64,000 bases of DNA from Ganoderma boninense (GCA_002900995.3 CM035307.1:620001-684000); one strand, 5' to 3'. Shown: positions 1-12,143, counted from the first letter of the stretch. Translations and numbers: made by a program. The notes: generated by a model not told the origin, from the sequence alone.

Positions 1-2
1 CA

Positions 3-1110
3 GGCCAGATCCCAGGCGCCGCCCTCTCCGCGCTCCAGCGCGAGATGAATCTCATCCTCCCCTGATGGCTGCTGGACCCCGCGGCTCAGTACGAGCCACC
101 TGCGGGGAAGCGTCTCGACGAGTACATCGGGCCCCTCATGGACCTCTGGGTGCTCGGGCTCACCTACCCCATCGCGTGCCTCAAGCTCGAGGACGGGTTC
201 GCGAGCCTCAGCAGCGGTGCGCGTGCGCCCACGGCACTCACCGACGTCCTGGCGTACGCGCGCTCGCGCTCGTGTTCCGGAGGTGCTCCCCCACGGACTT
301 CTTGGCGACGGACCTCCTCGACGCGCTCGCGACGGAGGGCGCGGCGGGCCTGCGGTCGCTGATGCTGGCTGTATGGGTGCGGGGGGGGGGGGGGGGATTG
401 CGAGCTGGACGTGGGCCGTGCGCTGGTGAGCGTCGCTCTCGCTGCTGCTAAGTTGTCGTCGGGTACTGGCTGCTGGCTGCTGACGACGGAGATTGTTGGC
501 AGGACAGGATCGTGGGGGCGGTGTCGCACCTGAACCTGACCCGCCTCGACATCGGGATCAATGACGGCGGTATCGGCGAGTATGGAAAAGAGGCTTCTGA
601 CGAGCTCAACCGCCTCATGGCCCTCGCTCGGTCTGGGACTGGGACTGGGACTGCCGTTGGACCTGAAGCCGCGTGCGCCGCGAAGGACATGCGCATAGTA
701 CAGCAACACAGGCATATGCAAGTACCTCCAGCGCGACATCCTCGAACGACCACACCAACTCGGACTCGGACTCGGACTCGGACTCGGACTCGGACTCGGA
801 CTCGGACTCGGACTCGGACGCTGACCCGCTCAGCCTGGGCGAGCGCACGCTGGACGCGGTCGACGTCCCCGCGTTCGCCATGCGCCTCGCAAACGCAATC
901 CCGACGCTCGAGGACTCGCTCGTCGCGGTGCCCCGGCCGCGCCGGTGCGCGGCGCGCCTGCACTTCCGGACGGCGCTGTTCGGGCGTCGTCGAGGGGAAA
1001 GGTGTCCGGGCGTGGCGGTGGGTCGGCGACGTGCTGTGTCAGGAGACGGAGAGCCCGTTTGGGTGTGAGTGCGGGGGGGGAAGCGGGATGTGGGATCCGG
1101 GATGTGGTGG
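3..1110 (+). pseudogene. Decayed F-box/LRR-like gene
   Basis: Coding sense is visible only in pieces that change frame. Frame 3 gives a stretch with IGPLMDLWVLGLTYPIACL (from about 127), frame 2 continues with SPTDFLATDLLDAL and LRSLMLAVW (285-372). After a GT...AG gap (about 376-503) comes IVGAVSHLNLTRLDI (about 510), and near 850-925 LDAVDVPAFAMRLANAIPTL. The last part resembles C-terminal ends of agaricomycete F-box/leucine-rich proteins. A stop (61-63), frame changes and a hexanucleotide expansion break it, and the 5' end lies outside the window. The F-box-like assignment rests on style of sequence, not on a clear F-box motif. Confidence 0.4.
760..819. repeat. CTCGGA hexanucleotide microsatellite
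   Basis: About ten perfect CTCGGA units. In frame 1 they encode an Asp-Ser dipeptide run, inside the decayed F-box-like gene. Confidence 0.9.
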
Positions 1111-1505
1111 GGTGATGCTTTGCTGTTGCTGTGGCTTGAGGTGGGTGGTGTGGGATGCCGTCGCATCATTGCCCGCCCACTGCATGCGCACCGCGCGGTC
1201 GTTCGTCCGAAGATCCTTGCTGATTGCTCCGAGTCATGGGCATGCGGTGTGTGGGAAGCGTCCAGTTTTCGAGCAGAACCTGCGTAGACTGTCGCCATAT
1301 TCCAGTAACTTGCGAGCGAAGAAGTCAGTCATGAAGGCTGAAGCGCTGAAGCTTGGAAGGCTCGGCTTCCGATGTCCTGCTCAATCCCGACCACATCCTC
1401 ATCGCGTACGAGAACATCAATATCCATCACGATTCGCGGCAACGACTTCATTGCGCAGAAACGGAACTTCAGCAGCAACAGTATCGAGTCCCTAGGACGT
1501 CCGAC

Positions 1506-1558
1506 GTCCGAACGCGCGAAGTGGTCCGCCTTGCCAAGGCCACTTCGCGCGTTCAGAC
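1506..1558. repeat. Perfect-type hairpin, 19-bp stem
   Basis: Positions 1506-1524 and 1540-1558 are inverted copies with a single mismatch, around a 15-base loop (1525-1539) that is itself nearly self-complementary. It covers the stop codon of the adjacent minus-strand coding relic. Confidence 0.75.
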
Positions 1559-1938
1559 GTACACCACCCTGATGTGGCCGTCCTCGCGGTACTCGACGTG
1601 CTGGAACACACCGATGATGCACGGATTCGCCCTCTCGACGCCGTGGGTGTCAACGTTCCACAGGTGGTACAGTCCTAACAATCCGCCGTTCGTGACGCTG
1701 TAGGTAGGACGACGAGCGTCTTCATCTCGCCCTTGGCGGACGAGAACCGCTCGGAGGCCTTGAAGTCGAGTGTCGAAATCGCATCCTCGCGCTCCACTGC
1801 ACGGTTGATGTATGCATCATGTATCATCCTCTCAGGACCTCGCATGAGGGTGCTCAGCAGAGTCAGTCCATCTGTTAAGCCAACTAAGCCTTTATTCTCG
1901 CGATCCGACACAATTCGCAACTTGGAAGTTGCGCATCT
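1553..1938 (-). pseudogene. Unrecognised coding relic, 3' end
   Basis: Reading the minus strand from the MITE edge gives an open frame ending in protein-like sequence with GLVGLTDGLTLLSTLMRG, AYINRAVEREDAISTLDF and RFSSAKGEMKTLVVLP. After one frame change near 1700 it goes on as GLYHLWNVDTHGVERANP and EDGHIRVVYV, then stop at 1553-1555. Composition and hydrophobic patterning look like a real protein C-terminus. I do not recognise the family. The upstream side is cut exactly at the MITE's TA target site, and I could not find the rest of the gene on the far side. Confidence 0.4.
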
Positions 1939-1940
1939 TA

Positions 1941-2323
1941 CAGTGCCTTGCATAATTGCGTGAACGCGCCGAAAAATTCCTGCAGGCGCCTATATGCTCG
2001 CCTACCAAATCAGGACGCCTGGGAAGCTTCAGAAGCGAGTTGGTGACCTTGATGTGACATGTCTCTTGGATGGCATGGGTGCCTCCCGAAGCAGCTGAGG
2101 GCCCAAATGGTACACTAGGAGGCCCGTTGAGAACCACTGAGCTCTCCAGGAAGTAGACAAGCGTGGGGGACAAGGGGAACAGTCAGGCTGAAGTTACGAC
2201 CAGGAGAGGCGCACAGGCGGCGTTGGCGTTGCATGTGACCGTGATCCATCCGCATTTGGTAGGCGAGGTATAAGCGCCTGCTGGGGATTTTTCGGCGCGT
2301 TCACGCAATTATGCAAGGCACTG
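1941..2323. mobile_element. Tc1/mariner-type MITE with 70-bp TIRs
   Basis: Terminal inverted repeats 1941-2010 and 2254-2323 match with a few mismatches; the outer 37 bases are identical. The termini read CAGTGCCTTGCATAA, a form common for Tc1/mariner-pogo elements, and the element is bounded by TA on each side (1939-1940, 2324-2325), the expected target duplication. The 243-bp interior has no transposase, so it is a non-autonomous 383-bp element. It sits at the broken edge of the minus-strand coding relic. Confidence 0.85.
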
Positions 2324-2734
2324 TAGTAGATAGGACCTCCAGGACACGCTGAGACCTGCATTATGTCAAGGAAAGCGCATAAAACCGTATGGCTAGACGA
2401 CTCTCGGATTCGATGCTACCACTAACATTCTGGAGGAAAGTGAAGACCATGGTCAAAAGAGACGGTTGTACTCAGCTGTGCAAGGCTCGATGTACCCTTC
2501 GTCGGCGCTTCGTTCCTCGGTCCTTGCCGAAGGTACGCCACCCACCGCCGCCGCCACTGGGAAGGTCGTGTCTGCCTGATGTCGTCCACTATTCATTATT
2601 CGCCTGGACGACGACGCCCACAGATCTCTCGTGCTTGAATACTTCGCACACTGCTGCAGGATACTGCATTTTTGGATCTCTAGCACCGTCCGAGCTCATG
2701 GTGAAAAACAGGGCAGCGTCAGGCAACCGACCAT

Positions 2735-3000
2735 AAATACGGCCTCCGAAAGTTATGGTTCCCCGACCGGAATTTTAGCCCCGGAGAGCCGTTCATGTGG
2801 GGAACGTCACAAGTGATCCCTCGCAGAGTTCCTCTTCGTATATCATCTCTCAGGATCTCCGTACACACCTGACCTCCCCATCCCGGCGAAGGCATTAACA
2901 TCTAAATTCCCAACAGGACTCGCACTGGCCGGAAGACCCCGAAGACGGCCCCGGGGACGCGCGCTACAGTTTGCGGAATCGCTTGCGCAGGTGAGTGTGG
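2735..3000 (+). pseudogene. Methionine aminopeptidase relic (third copy)
   Basis: Plus-strand translation around 2742-2835 gives YGFPDRNFSPGEPFMWGTSQ followed by VIPRRVP. This parallels the MetAP exon 1 at 44.6 kb, which has [19 protein letters not shown] followed by IIPRRVP. A degenerate stretch follows, then LQFAESLAQ with a GTGAGT donor at about 2992, exactly as in the intact gene (LQFAELLAQ, then GTGAGT). In-frame stops and frame changes make it non-functional. Only the exon-1 portion is present; no later exon was found downstream. Confidence 0.75.
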
Positions 3001-6000
3001 CTCTTGTCCTGCCTTGCATATGCTTGGTGGTGCCATGCAGTTACCTGCAAAGCTGGCGCGGTTTCTGATTCCAAGAACAGCTTTGAGAGGCGGGGGCTGA
3101 AATCTAGCGCAAGCAGAACGAGGAGAACGAGTTCTCGAAGATAGGGAAACGAATGAGGACGAGGGAAACAGGATGAAGACCCCGTGAGTGTTGCCTTAGC
3201 CTCCACTGCACTTCGAGTTATGCTGACAGTGCCGTGGTGTGCGGCTCAGGACGCGGTGCTCGACGAGCGTGAGCGCGCTCCTGCGGAAACCCAGGGGAGA
3301 TCCTGTTTTGTAGATGAAGCTTGGCGAGTTGCGCACGACAAGTCAGTAAGTACAGTACACGACGTTGACCTAGCTGAAGCACAGAGCACAACCAGGTGAA
3401 GTCGGACAGGCTTTTGCACGCGAAGCCTGTCGACGCCGAACGTGACCCGCACCATAGCCGATGGACCCCGCGAGTCAGCGCGTCGCTGACCTCCCGCAAT
3501 ATTAATATTCCGCAAGTGCCTGCATACCGCGGCTGTCTTCCTTTAAGTTGAGGCGCAGCTGCCGTTCATTCCTGTTTTCTTCTCCCGTGCACTGTGCCTG
3601 AGACGAGACTCCATCAAGGAACAGGGACAACCCGCGAGCGCATGCGTGCCTATGCGTGCGCAGCTCTCGACTCTCGCATAATTGATTCGGGTCCAGGTCA
3701 ACAAGGACGAGCTCAAGGCTGCATGCGAACCTTCGAAGACCAGCCTGAGAAGATCATCGCAGTCGTTCAGGCACCCTTCCGAGTTGTCGGGGGTACGTAT
3801 AACCAGTGCTTGCTTCTCCTGGCATGCGCGGTAGGACCTTGCGGCTTGGCGGCCCATCTCACGGTTCGATCCCCTCAACTTACTTATGCCTTGGCAGCCC
3901 CCGACTTGGAGCGGTTCGTCGAAGGTAAGGAGGGTTCGCGGGAGAACCTCCCAGTCAGCGAGAAGCCCGAACGGCTGTAACGACTCGGACGAACCTGACA
4001 TCTGGGAGGCAGTTCCAGTCATCGACGTCGTGTTTCCGACTAGGCTATATTTATGTCGGCGTTGGCCGTGGAAGACGATGCAACGATGCAGCTTGATCGC
4101 TGACCTTCGTTGGAAGGCCGGCTGTGTATACTTACGTGCAAGAGCAGCGGGGGTGGGGGCAGTAAGCTCGCGCAGGGCCACGGGAGGTTCAACACGAACA
4201 TAATGGCCACCAACTAGGACGTCGTCGAATACCATAATTACAAGTAAGATGGGCGAGGCCGCGGTACGTTTACGTTTTCCTTGGGACACGCCCTTTGTGC
4301 AGTGCTCACGGTGGTATGAATAGATCGAAGCTCTCATTACGACCATTGAAAGGTTCCAAAATTGAGCGGAAGGTCGATGTCACAGCTACGGTATGTTTCA
4401 TCCTTCATCTCACCTCGACAGGCGGTGACTTACAGCATCCGTATCGCACGCATGTATATATAGGACAACTGGCACACTGGTATGCCGAGCTCGTGAACCT
4501 CGGACGGCATGCCAAGCCACAGGCCCGCTGAGCCATCCAACTTGCATTGGATAGGCGGGCGAAATTGGTATCCGTGCGGACGAGGCCACTGGCACAAGCA
4601 TCACGAGAAGCGGGTCGCCCTTCGTGACCACCAGAAACCAGAAACCCGAGCTCCCCACAGATGGGAGGCAGTCCCTCACAAAACAGCATTGGCAGTGTCT
4701 TTCTCCCATCTGGCAGTCCAACATTCGTGCACTCCCCTGATTGGGACCGAGGCTGCCTAGATACTCTTTCGCAATTGAACATCGAATACTGAACGCGCCC
4801 CCGTGCGAACCTTGCTCTTGGAGTCCGCGCAGCCCGAGATAGACTGCATGCAATCCAACTTCACTCCCCCGGCCTTGCCCTTGACGCAGATGTGCCTGAT
4901 TTGCGATCCGCAACGTTAACAGATAGCACTGGCACCTGTATGCATAATACTAATAGGTATAGTGACGCCGATCGCGAAGTCGCTACCGTCTTGACATGAC
5001 TTGAAGCCACCGTCGCGACTGCCGTCCCGTTGCGCGATCCAGCCGCCGCACCCAACAAGACTCAATAGCCTCTCCTGACAACGCCTCGAGCCTCGAGCTC
5101 TCCAGTCAAGGCATTTACAAGTTTAAAGCTCGAGCCAATCTATAAGTACGCAATAGCCGCAGGAAGAGAAGAGGGCTGTCGTCATGAAACGTGACGACGC
5201 CGAAACTCTCGAGTCTTACTTACATAGCAATTGCAACTTGAACAACGATCAACTGCACCTGCAGGCCTCGCAGCGTCGATCGCTGACGAAACGACGTCGA
5301 TGTTCAGAATACTGGTCGACCAGGCATACTGAGCACACTTTCAATGTCATCGACATCAAACACTCCGCCAGCGGCCATAAGAGGCACCTGAAACTGACAT
5401 CATCGTCGACCATATCAATATCGAGACAACAACATCCCCCGTAAAACCAAGCTATGTACATGATGCAGGACCAGAGAACGGACGTCGACCCGGAACCCGC
5501 CCAGAAGGCGATCGCGCGAGGTGTGGTGCGCGACGCGGGACGCAGGGATCCAGAAGAACACGAACAACAACCCTAAGCGGAACGTTGAACGCGAAGCACT
5601 GGGCCGCGGCCCAGCGCCGGTCTATGGACATATGGACAGGACTTAGAAAAGTGGATAAAGTGAAGTACAATGCGTATGTGTTGCGTGTGCGTGCGGGGTA
5701 ATGTGGAATGCAGGGTAACAATGTCACGGTTATGTTATGTTGAAGAACAGGCCGATGGGGGAGGAGGGGGGGGGGCAGTTTGGAGTTTGGGAAAACAGGT
5801 GTCTGGGGGAGAGAGGCGAAAGCGCAGCGAAAACCGACAAACAACCAAGTTCAAACCAGATCGGGTCCGGGTCCGGGTCGAGCGGGCGGGGTGGGTGGGA
5901 CGCGGGGGCAGGGCGAGGGCGAACAGTCCATATGCGATGATGACCGGGGTATGCGTATGTACGTACACTCGGATATGCGCGGGGCGAGAGCCTAGAAGGG

Positions 6001-6539
6001 GAATGCGGAATGAGGGTTATATGTTTGCTTGTATGCTACGAGGTATGCCGGGTCGGGTCGGGCCGTAAATGCGATTGTACAGATGGTGGTTGGGCGCGGG
6101 CGTTGCACAGTGGATGGACGATACGAGGTGGGGCGAGGGGGAGTAAATGCTGCGAGCGCGAGTCCGTGAACGCGGACGGTCGCGCGGGGTTCAGTTGAAT
6201 GTTGGTACAACGCTGGGCAGAGAAGGCAATGCATGCATAGGGTTGCGAGTTGCGAGGGCGGGAAGGTACGGTGGTGGGGCATGTGGGTGGGAGTCATGTC
6301 AAGTCGTGTCATGGTCATAAGTAGATAGCTTCATGTCGAGGGCATAGCAGATGTCGTAACTGGAGGAGGATCACATGGTTGGGAAGGGGGGGGATTCCGA
6401 AGGGGCGCAGGATGCTAAGAACAGAACTCGAACCCGCCAACAGAGAGAGCGTGCGGGCAGCAGACCGGCGGCGCGGAGATGACCCGAACGCAATGTGGGG
6501 GCACATGAGCATCAGCACGCACGCCTCACGCCTCGCCCC
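3001..6539. other. Stretch without a supportable gene
   Basis: Open frames exist on both strands, the longest being minus-strand 3543-4346 (267 codons), but none shows a recognisable motif or convincing splice structure. 5480-6540 is the 3' side of the F-box gene and contains G-rich runs (5757-5775, 6384-6392) and GGGTCC repeats (5863-5880). Confidence 0.5.
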
Positions 6540-8132
6540 TCAATCTGAATCGCCTGCGAGCGCCGCTCGCCGGAGCGCGCCCTGCGTGACGTTCACGCCC
6601 GTGCAGTCCTCGAACCACACCCCGCGCTCCGCACAGCGCGCGACGACCTTCTTCCAGAACTGCAGCACGCGCGCGCTGGGGTGCCCCGTGCGCATGCGGT
6701 GGCTCTCCGCGCTCAGGTCGCGCACGAAGCGCAGGCTCGGGAACGCGTCGCTCCGCAGCAGCGACGAGATCTGCTCGGACAGCAGGAAGTACGGCGTCGC
6801 CGCGCCCCCGTCCGCGTCGAGCGTGTCAACCGACGCATTCGGGGCGATCGGGTCCGCGAGGAGGCGGGCGTCGATGTCGCGGATGCCGATGAGCTCGACG
6901 CGCGGGTGCGCAAGGAGGAGGATGTGCGGTGCGATCCAGTCGGGGCTCTGCCAGTGCCACTCAGCGTCGGCAGAGCAGACGAACTCGCGCAGGTTCGGGC
7001 ACCACTCGGCGAGGGGCACGGCGGGCTGCTCGTGCTGTTGCTGCTGGAGCGCGACGAGGTGCTGGGGGGTGGTGAGGTAGTACTCTTCGATGAGCGAGGA
7101 CGAGTGGCCGAGCTCGAGCTGCGTGAGCTTGGTGCCGTGCGCCTTGAAGAAGCGCGCGAAGCCCTCGCCCGTGTAGCTGAAGTCAGAGGACAGCACGGAG
7201 AGGTTCGTGAGCGCGGGCATGTCCCACGACGCGAGCACGGCGAACATGTTGCTATCGAGCGAGACCTTAAGCGCGCGCAGAGAGGGCAGACGGACGTTCA
7301 TCTGCAGGTGGTCGAAGTTGCCGGTTGGGGACGCTTGATTAAAGCCAGAGAGATGCGCCGTGCGGGAAGATAGCTCGAGGTACTCGAGGCGCGTGGTGAC
7401 ATTCGTGACGAGTGGTGCCATCCGGAGCTCGAATGGCACGTCGTCATAGCTGGTCCAGCTGAGTCGCCTTATCTTTGGCTGGGCGACGAGCTTGAGGATC
7501 TCTTCCGGGCTACAACGAGGATCAGGGGAGTCCTCAAGGATGTTACGTTGTACGGAATGGTGGTCCGAATATATAGCCAGATGGGGCGAGTAGTCGAGAA
7601 TAGTACGGAGGTCGGCGGGAGCGCAGCGCTCTAAGGCTGGGGTCTCGATGTGCAGTCGGCGAATAAACTTGCCACTAGAAGCGAAGTTCGCAACGTACTC
7701 CATGAGGAGGGTGCGAGCCAGGGACTTGGCCTGTGCTGCGCGAGATATCCAGACGAACTCGTAGAGGAAGCTGCGGGTGAGTGCATTCCACTGGGAAGAA
7801 ACAAGGGAAAGGTTCCTCTTGGTGGCCATGCAGGCGCGATATGTGGCGAGTTGGGTGGAGGACGACTCAAGGAATGAGAGTTCCTGGGAGGTGTCGAGAG
7901 GGTCATGGTGGAAGAGGCAGGTGTGTTGAATGATGAGCCCCCAGAGCTCGGGCGGGATGTGAGGTAGGCGAGCGGGTTGTTCGGAGCTGTGCGGTTTCTG
8001 TCGGCGGCTGTGTGTAAGGGTCAGCAAAAAAAGGTTTAGAAATGAATGAATAGAGTGCAGATTGGGCGGGTAGAATACTGAGTGGTCCCTGCAACGGGTC
8101 TTGGGCGACATGGAAGGAGGCGCCACATTCAT
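6540..8132 (-). CDS. F-box domain protein
   Basis: A 530-codon open frame. An F-box-like segment begins LPHIPPELWGLIIQHTCL and ends with RNLSLVSSQWNALTRSFLYE (about residues 55-125). A long leucine-patterned region of the kind seen in the large agaricomycete F-box families follows, probably a substrate-recognition LRR-like fold. Such proteins recruit targets to SCF ubiquitin ligases through Skp1. The first ~40 residues may be spurious: a good acceptor (ACACAG) lies at 8008-8013, so the true exon may start at 8007, with a first exon further upstream. No frameshift is seen in the body. The target cannot be inferred. Confidence 0.75.
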   Translation of the reverse strand: MNVAPPSMSPKTRCRDHSVFYPPNLHSIHSFLNLFLLTLTHSRRQKPHSSEQPARLPHIPPELWGLIIQHTCLFHHDPLDTSQELSFLESSSTQLATYRACMATKRNLSLVSSQWNALTRSFLYEFVWISRAAQAKSLARTLLMEYVANFASSGKFIRRLHIETPALERCAPADLRTILDYSPHLAIYSDHHSVQRNILEDSPDPRCSPEEILKLVAQPKIRRLSWTSYDDVPFELRMAPLVTNVTTRLEYLELSSRTAHLSGFNQASPTGNFDHLQMNVRLPSLRALKVSLDSNMFAVLASWDMPALTNLSVLSSDFSYTGEGFARFFKAHGTKLTQLELGHSSSLIEEYYLTTPQHLVALQQQQHEQPAVPLAEWCPNLREFVCSADAEWHWQSPDWIAPHILLLAHPRVELIGIRDIDARLLADPIAPNASVDTLDADGGAATPYFLLSEQISSLLRSDAFPSLRFVRDLSAESHRMRTGHPSARVLQFWKKVVARCAERGVWFEDCTGVNVTQGALRRAALAGDSD

Positions 8133-8307
8133 GCGTGTTCACACGCAATGCTCAGCGCCGAGTGCAGCCCACGTCGCCCATCCTCTATCCTCCTCGATGT
8201 GTGCTTGGAGACAAGAGATCGTAGGATGGCTGCCTGTGCCAGGAAAGACACCACAAGAAAAGGGAGAGGATGCGGCAAGAGATGGAGGGTGACTGAGAAA
8301 GGACACG

Positions 8308-8425
8308 CACAATCTGGAGCGGAACTTGGCGGTCAAGGCGCGGACGCTAAGCTTGTTGCGGATGGTTATGGAGGCCTGTTGAGGGTTGGGGTCGCTTGCG
8401 AGGTACATGGCGGAGTTGTCGCTGG
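8308..8425 (-). pseudogene. Possible F-box exon fragment
   Basis: The minus strand gives a short exon-like stretch with DPNPQQASITIRNKLSVRAL followed by TAKFR. It resembles the second half of an F-box region in related proteins. It could be a leftover of a second F-box gene or an upstream exon of the neighbour at 6540-8132. Support is weak. Confidence 0.3.
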
Positions 8426-8429
8426 GGAG

Positions 8430-11400
8430 GACGGGCGGCGGCGGGGTAGGGGACGGACGGAGTGGACGGTTGGGAAGACAAGGCGAGGCGAGGGAGACAG
8501 TCAAAAAGGTTGCCCGGCGTCTGCGTTCCCCGCGAAGGCGCCCGACGGGGACTCGCTCCGTGGCTGTTTTTGGGCAAGTGAGCCCCGGCGACGGTCGCGG
8601 CTGGCGAGCTTGTTTAATATGCGGTATTTACACTGCGCATAGAACCTCGGCTGGCCCCCCTCAGGCTATCGCACTCAGCGATCTCCCGTCCACTCTTCAT
8701 GTCGTCCTTTCCATCCCTCCCACCACCACCTCCACTCCGCCTGCCACGTCCCCATCCAGACCGGCTCGAATGGCCCCGACGACCTGGGGGCTGTGCGCTT
8801 CAACGCTGCCTCTGATGGTCAGATGACCCGCAGTGCCGTCGTCTCGCTCCCAACGGTTCTTACCCGCAGCGCCAGCCCCATCACCCCTCAAAATCAGTTG
8901 GAAGCCAGTCGAAGCCCCGCCTAACAAGCATGCAGTCGTTCTGGGCAATACAGCCCTTCCAGTGGGTCCCACCCTCCGCCCTTCTATCCTCTGTCGAAAT
9001 TACTCACCCTCCCATCAGACCGCGGGCCCCGAACGTTCCAATTCTCCGTCGTCGGCCCCGCGCCTCTATCGAACGTCCGCTCCGCCCCAGCACCACTCAC
9101 CCGACCATTCCCGGCGCTCCCCGTCCCACACTTGCTCCGATGTGCTCGGCCTCGACCGTCCACATAGAACCCCGCATAAGTCCGCCAGCTTCTCGCCCCG
9201 TCCTGCTCTGCCTCCACCAAATCTAGCACTCGATTGGACAGATGGGCGTGCGATAGTGACATTTCGTTGCCGCGAACCAGGCCTATGCATGAACATGGCT
9301 ATATGCGCAGGTGAGGATTGGCACCATGCCGTCCTGGGTTCATCACGCTGACTGCCGCACAGTTCAGTGTTCGTCCACTGCAGTTCCAGCGCGTATCGCG
9401 GGTCTCGTCCGCATGTCAGATGAGGACAGGCCACACCGGCCGCCGTAGAAGACGAGCTCATGTGCTCCCGAATGCAAGTGAGCGTCGTATCTGGATTGCA
9501 CGCACCACTTCGATTCGCCCGCCCGCATTTCGTGCTGTCCCTGGCTCCGCAGCAGCCGGGAAGCGCGCCATGTCTCACCGTGGTCACTCCATAAACGGTT
9601 CGCGGGTTCCCGAGGACGAGGTGAGCAAGTACCGTGCCTACGCGCCCGCGCCGTACTAAACCCACTCCCTATATGCGCTCACCCGCCGCAATAGGGCTGC
9701 ATCGACATCCCCGCTCTCTCCTGGTGAGCTGTGCCTCCTTGCACCGTCCTCGAGGCCCCGCGGACATAGCTCCAGCTTCCCTATATGCGCCCCTCACGTC
9801 CGTCGTGCAAGACGACGGGCCGCGGATGGCCTCTCCGTCTATTCATAAGTAGGAGGACCGAGGACAAAGCAACTTGGAAGTGTCTGTGTGCTGCGCATTC
9901 TAGATCTCAGCACGGGCATTGCCGTCAGAACGGACTCCGAGGGTCCGCACTCCCCGGGCTCAAGTATGTCCAGCAACTGCTCTATTCGGAGTGGCCTTGA
10001 CGACCTATGTCTTTCTCAACACCCCGCAATGCGCTGCGCAACTCGCAGCCAATAGCCTTAAAACGCGTGGCGTCCGCCTCGTATACTGTCACTCTCCTAA
10101 GTAGGACCACCATGTCATCCAATGCTCATGCGTCATCTGGCCTCCGGGCTGGGATGGCTATCGCCTCACCCCGGCTCAGCCCCGGCTTCTCTCCCCGAGC
10201 TATACATAAGCTCAAAACGCGGCGCGCACCAGGAATTCCGAATGTCAACGTCGCTTACTTGCTTGGACCCGGTCTCGCGAAGCACACTCGATACCCAGAC
10301 ATAGATCCGCGTCGATTCCGCGCCGATCCACAGTCAGCACCGTCAGCAGGCTCGCCGTGCCGCCACGCCTCACTCGGCTCCCCATCCCGACTACTAGTAC
10401 TATTGGCAGGATGCAGTGTTCAGGGTGGTGGAGTCTTGCACAAGTCGAGGGAGATGCAAGGAGGGTTCTCTGAGTCTGGGGGAGGTCAAGCGAACAGAGG
10501 CGAGCGCGGCCACTCCGAGCCCGAGTGGCCGCCGCAAACGCTTGCGCGCACGGATCTGCCAGTGGATCTCCACACCATGACAGCCTCAAGGATCAAGGAT
10601 GCGCTCTTCCCCTTAGGCCTTCTTCTCCTCTGCCGAAACCCCGATCCGGGCCAGGATTGCGGACAGAACCCTGTAACGTTCACTGACACATTCGAACGCT
10701 ACACATACATACTTAAGGCCTCGCCCCATTTCCCTGCCACGTTCCTCCTCTTTCGTGGCGAGCAAGAGCAAGCGATGACGTCTTCGTCTACAACGTCCAG
10801 CCGCAATATCAATATTGATTACTGATACGATGCGCGAAGCTCAAGTCGGTCGGTTCGTGGCTCTGGCTATACATACTAAATGATACTGTGGAGGGCGTCG
10901 CACCATCCCGCCATCTCCCCGGCCGAGCGTTCGAATTCGGCTGGCCCTCATGCCTCATGTTCGCCTGCACGCTGCCGATGCGCTGCTGCCGTTTGTCAGC
11001 GTCCGGCGAAACCAGCGATATTCATAGCAGTATAGGAATTCGGCAAGCTGCACCAAGCTGCCATGCCGTACTTATTGCATCGGTGTCGGCGCTTGTCGGG
11101 GTCGGGGCCGGACGAGAGACTCGGAGGCATTGGAGCGAGCCAGACGTGGCAGGAACTCGCATTACTAGGAGCTCGAGGGTATCGATGCCGTCGGGATGGT
11201 GATATGCGAATTCGGAGTGGAGGTTCCCCGGAGTGTGTTTGGACGACTCTTGGGCCTCGGTCGTGCCATGCCCGCACAAAGAAGAGTTGAAGAGCACCTA
11301 GTGCGTTGTTCTCTTTGCATTCAGAGCCTTTATGCCCCAGCGTCTGATGACTTGTGGGCTTTTGATGACAGATCCTGTGGGCCTCGGTGCCGTTGCCTGT

Positions 11401-12143
11401 CTATTGCCCCCTCGCTATACCCCGAAAACGCCCCGAAGCCACATGTACGACGTAGGTTCAGTGCTTCCGCTGTACGCGACCATGGGTCTCATAGTTTCAG
11501 CTGCAACACCCAACCATTAGCCTCTCGATGTCGTACAAGACACACGGGAAGGCCAATCACGTACGCGTATTGCCCTCACTTTAGGCGTATCTATGGTCTA
11601 CTGACACACGGAAACGCTCTTTATCATAGAGCCTGTCCAGCTGGCGTGTGGGTGTCGACCGCCCACGCACGCATCAACCGTCGGCGCAACAGAAGCTTAA
11701 ATCTCTAAACATCGGAAATACAAAGCGAGGATATCCCGACGCCCGCAGTCCCGAGACCCTCTCCGCCCGTTCTCGCTCGTCTCCCAGCAGCAACCGCAGT
11801 GCGCTTGCCCCCCTCCCTCTCCTTCGCCCCATCGCGCGTCGGATATTCAGCGGATGCTAGGTTAGCCCCTCCGCCCCTCCGTAGAATTGGCCGACACCTG
11901 GTGCCAGGTACGCGATGCCGTCGTGGGCGAATCCGAGCCAATGGCCGCGAGCTGCGAACAGGCGACCCCATGTTGTGCTGCATGTGCCATGGATCGTGGC
12001 ACGGAAGAAGCTCGAGCGGCATTGAGGGCTCAAGGCACCGCCGTCGTTAGGTGTGCGCATATGCCTCTCGATCCGGGACGCGGGACCTCGACCCACTGAG
12101 GCATTTTAGGCATGGTGCTGTCAGAATACCTCGACGCGCGGGG
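8430..12143. other. Stretch without a supportable gene
   Basis: Several open frames (for example plus 8833-9351, plus 10007-10825, minus 9066-9665) run through this GC-rich DNA. None has a domain, a signal peptide or consistent intron borders that I can defend. Nothing repeat-like stands out. Confidence 0.5.

Noticed and set aside
3543..4346. 267-codon minus-strand open frame
   Set aside because: No domain, no homology by eye, Met-rich start choices and possible splice signals inside. GC-rich DNA here often stays open by chance.
10007..10825. 272-codon plus-strand open frame
   Set aside because: Composition jumps along its length and no motif or signal peptide is present; not defensible as a gene.
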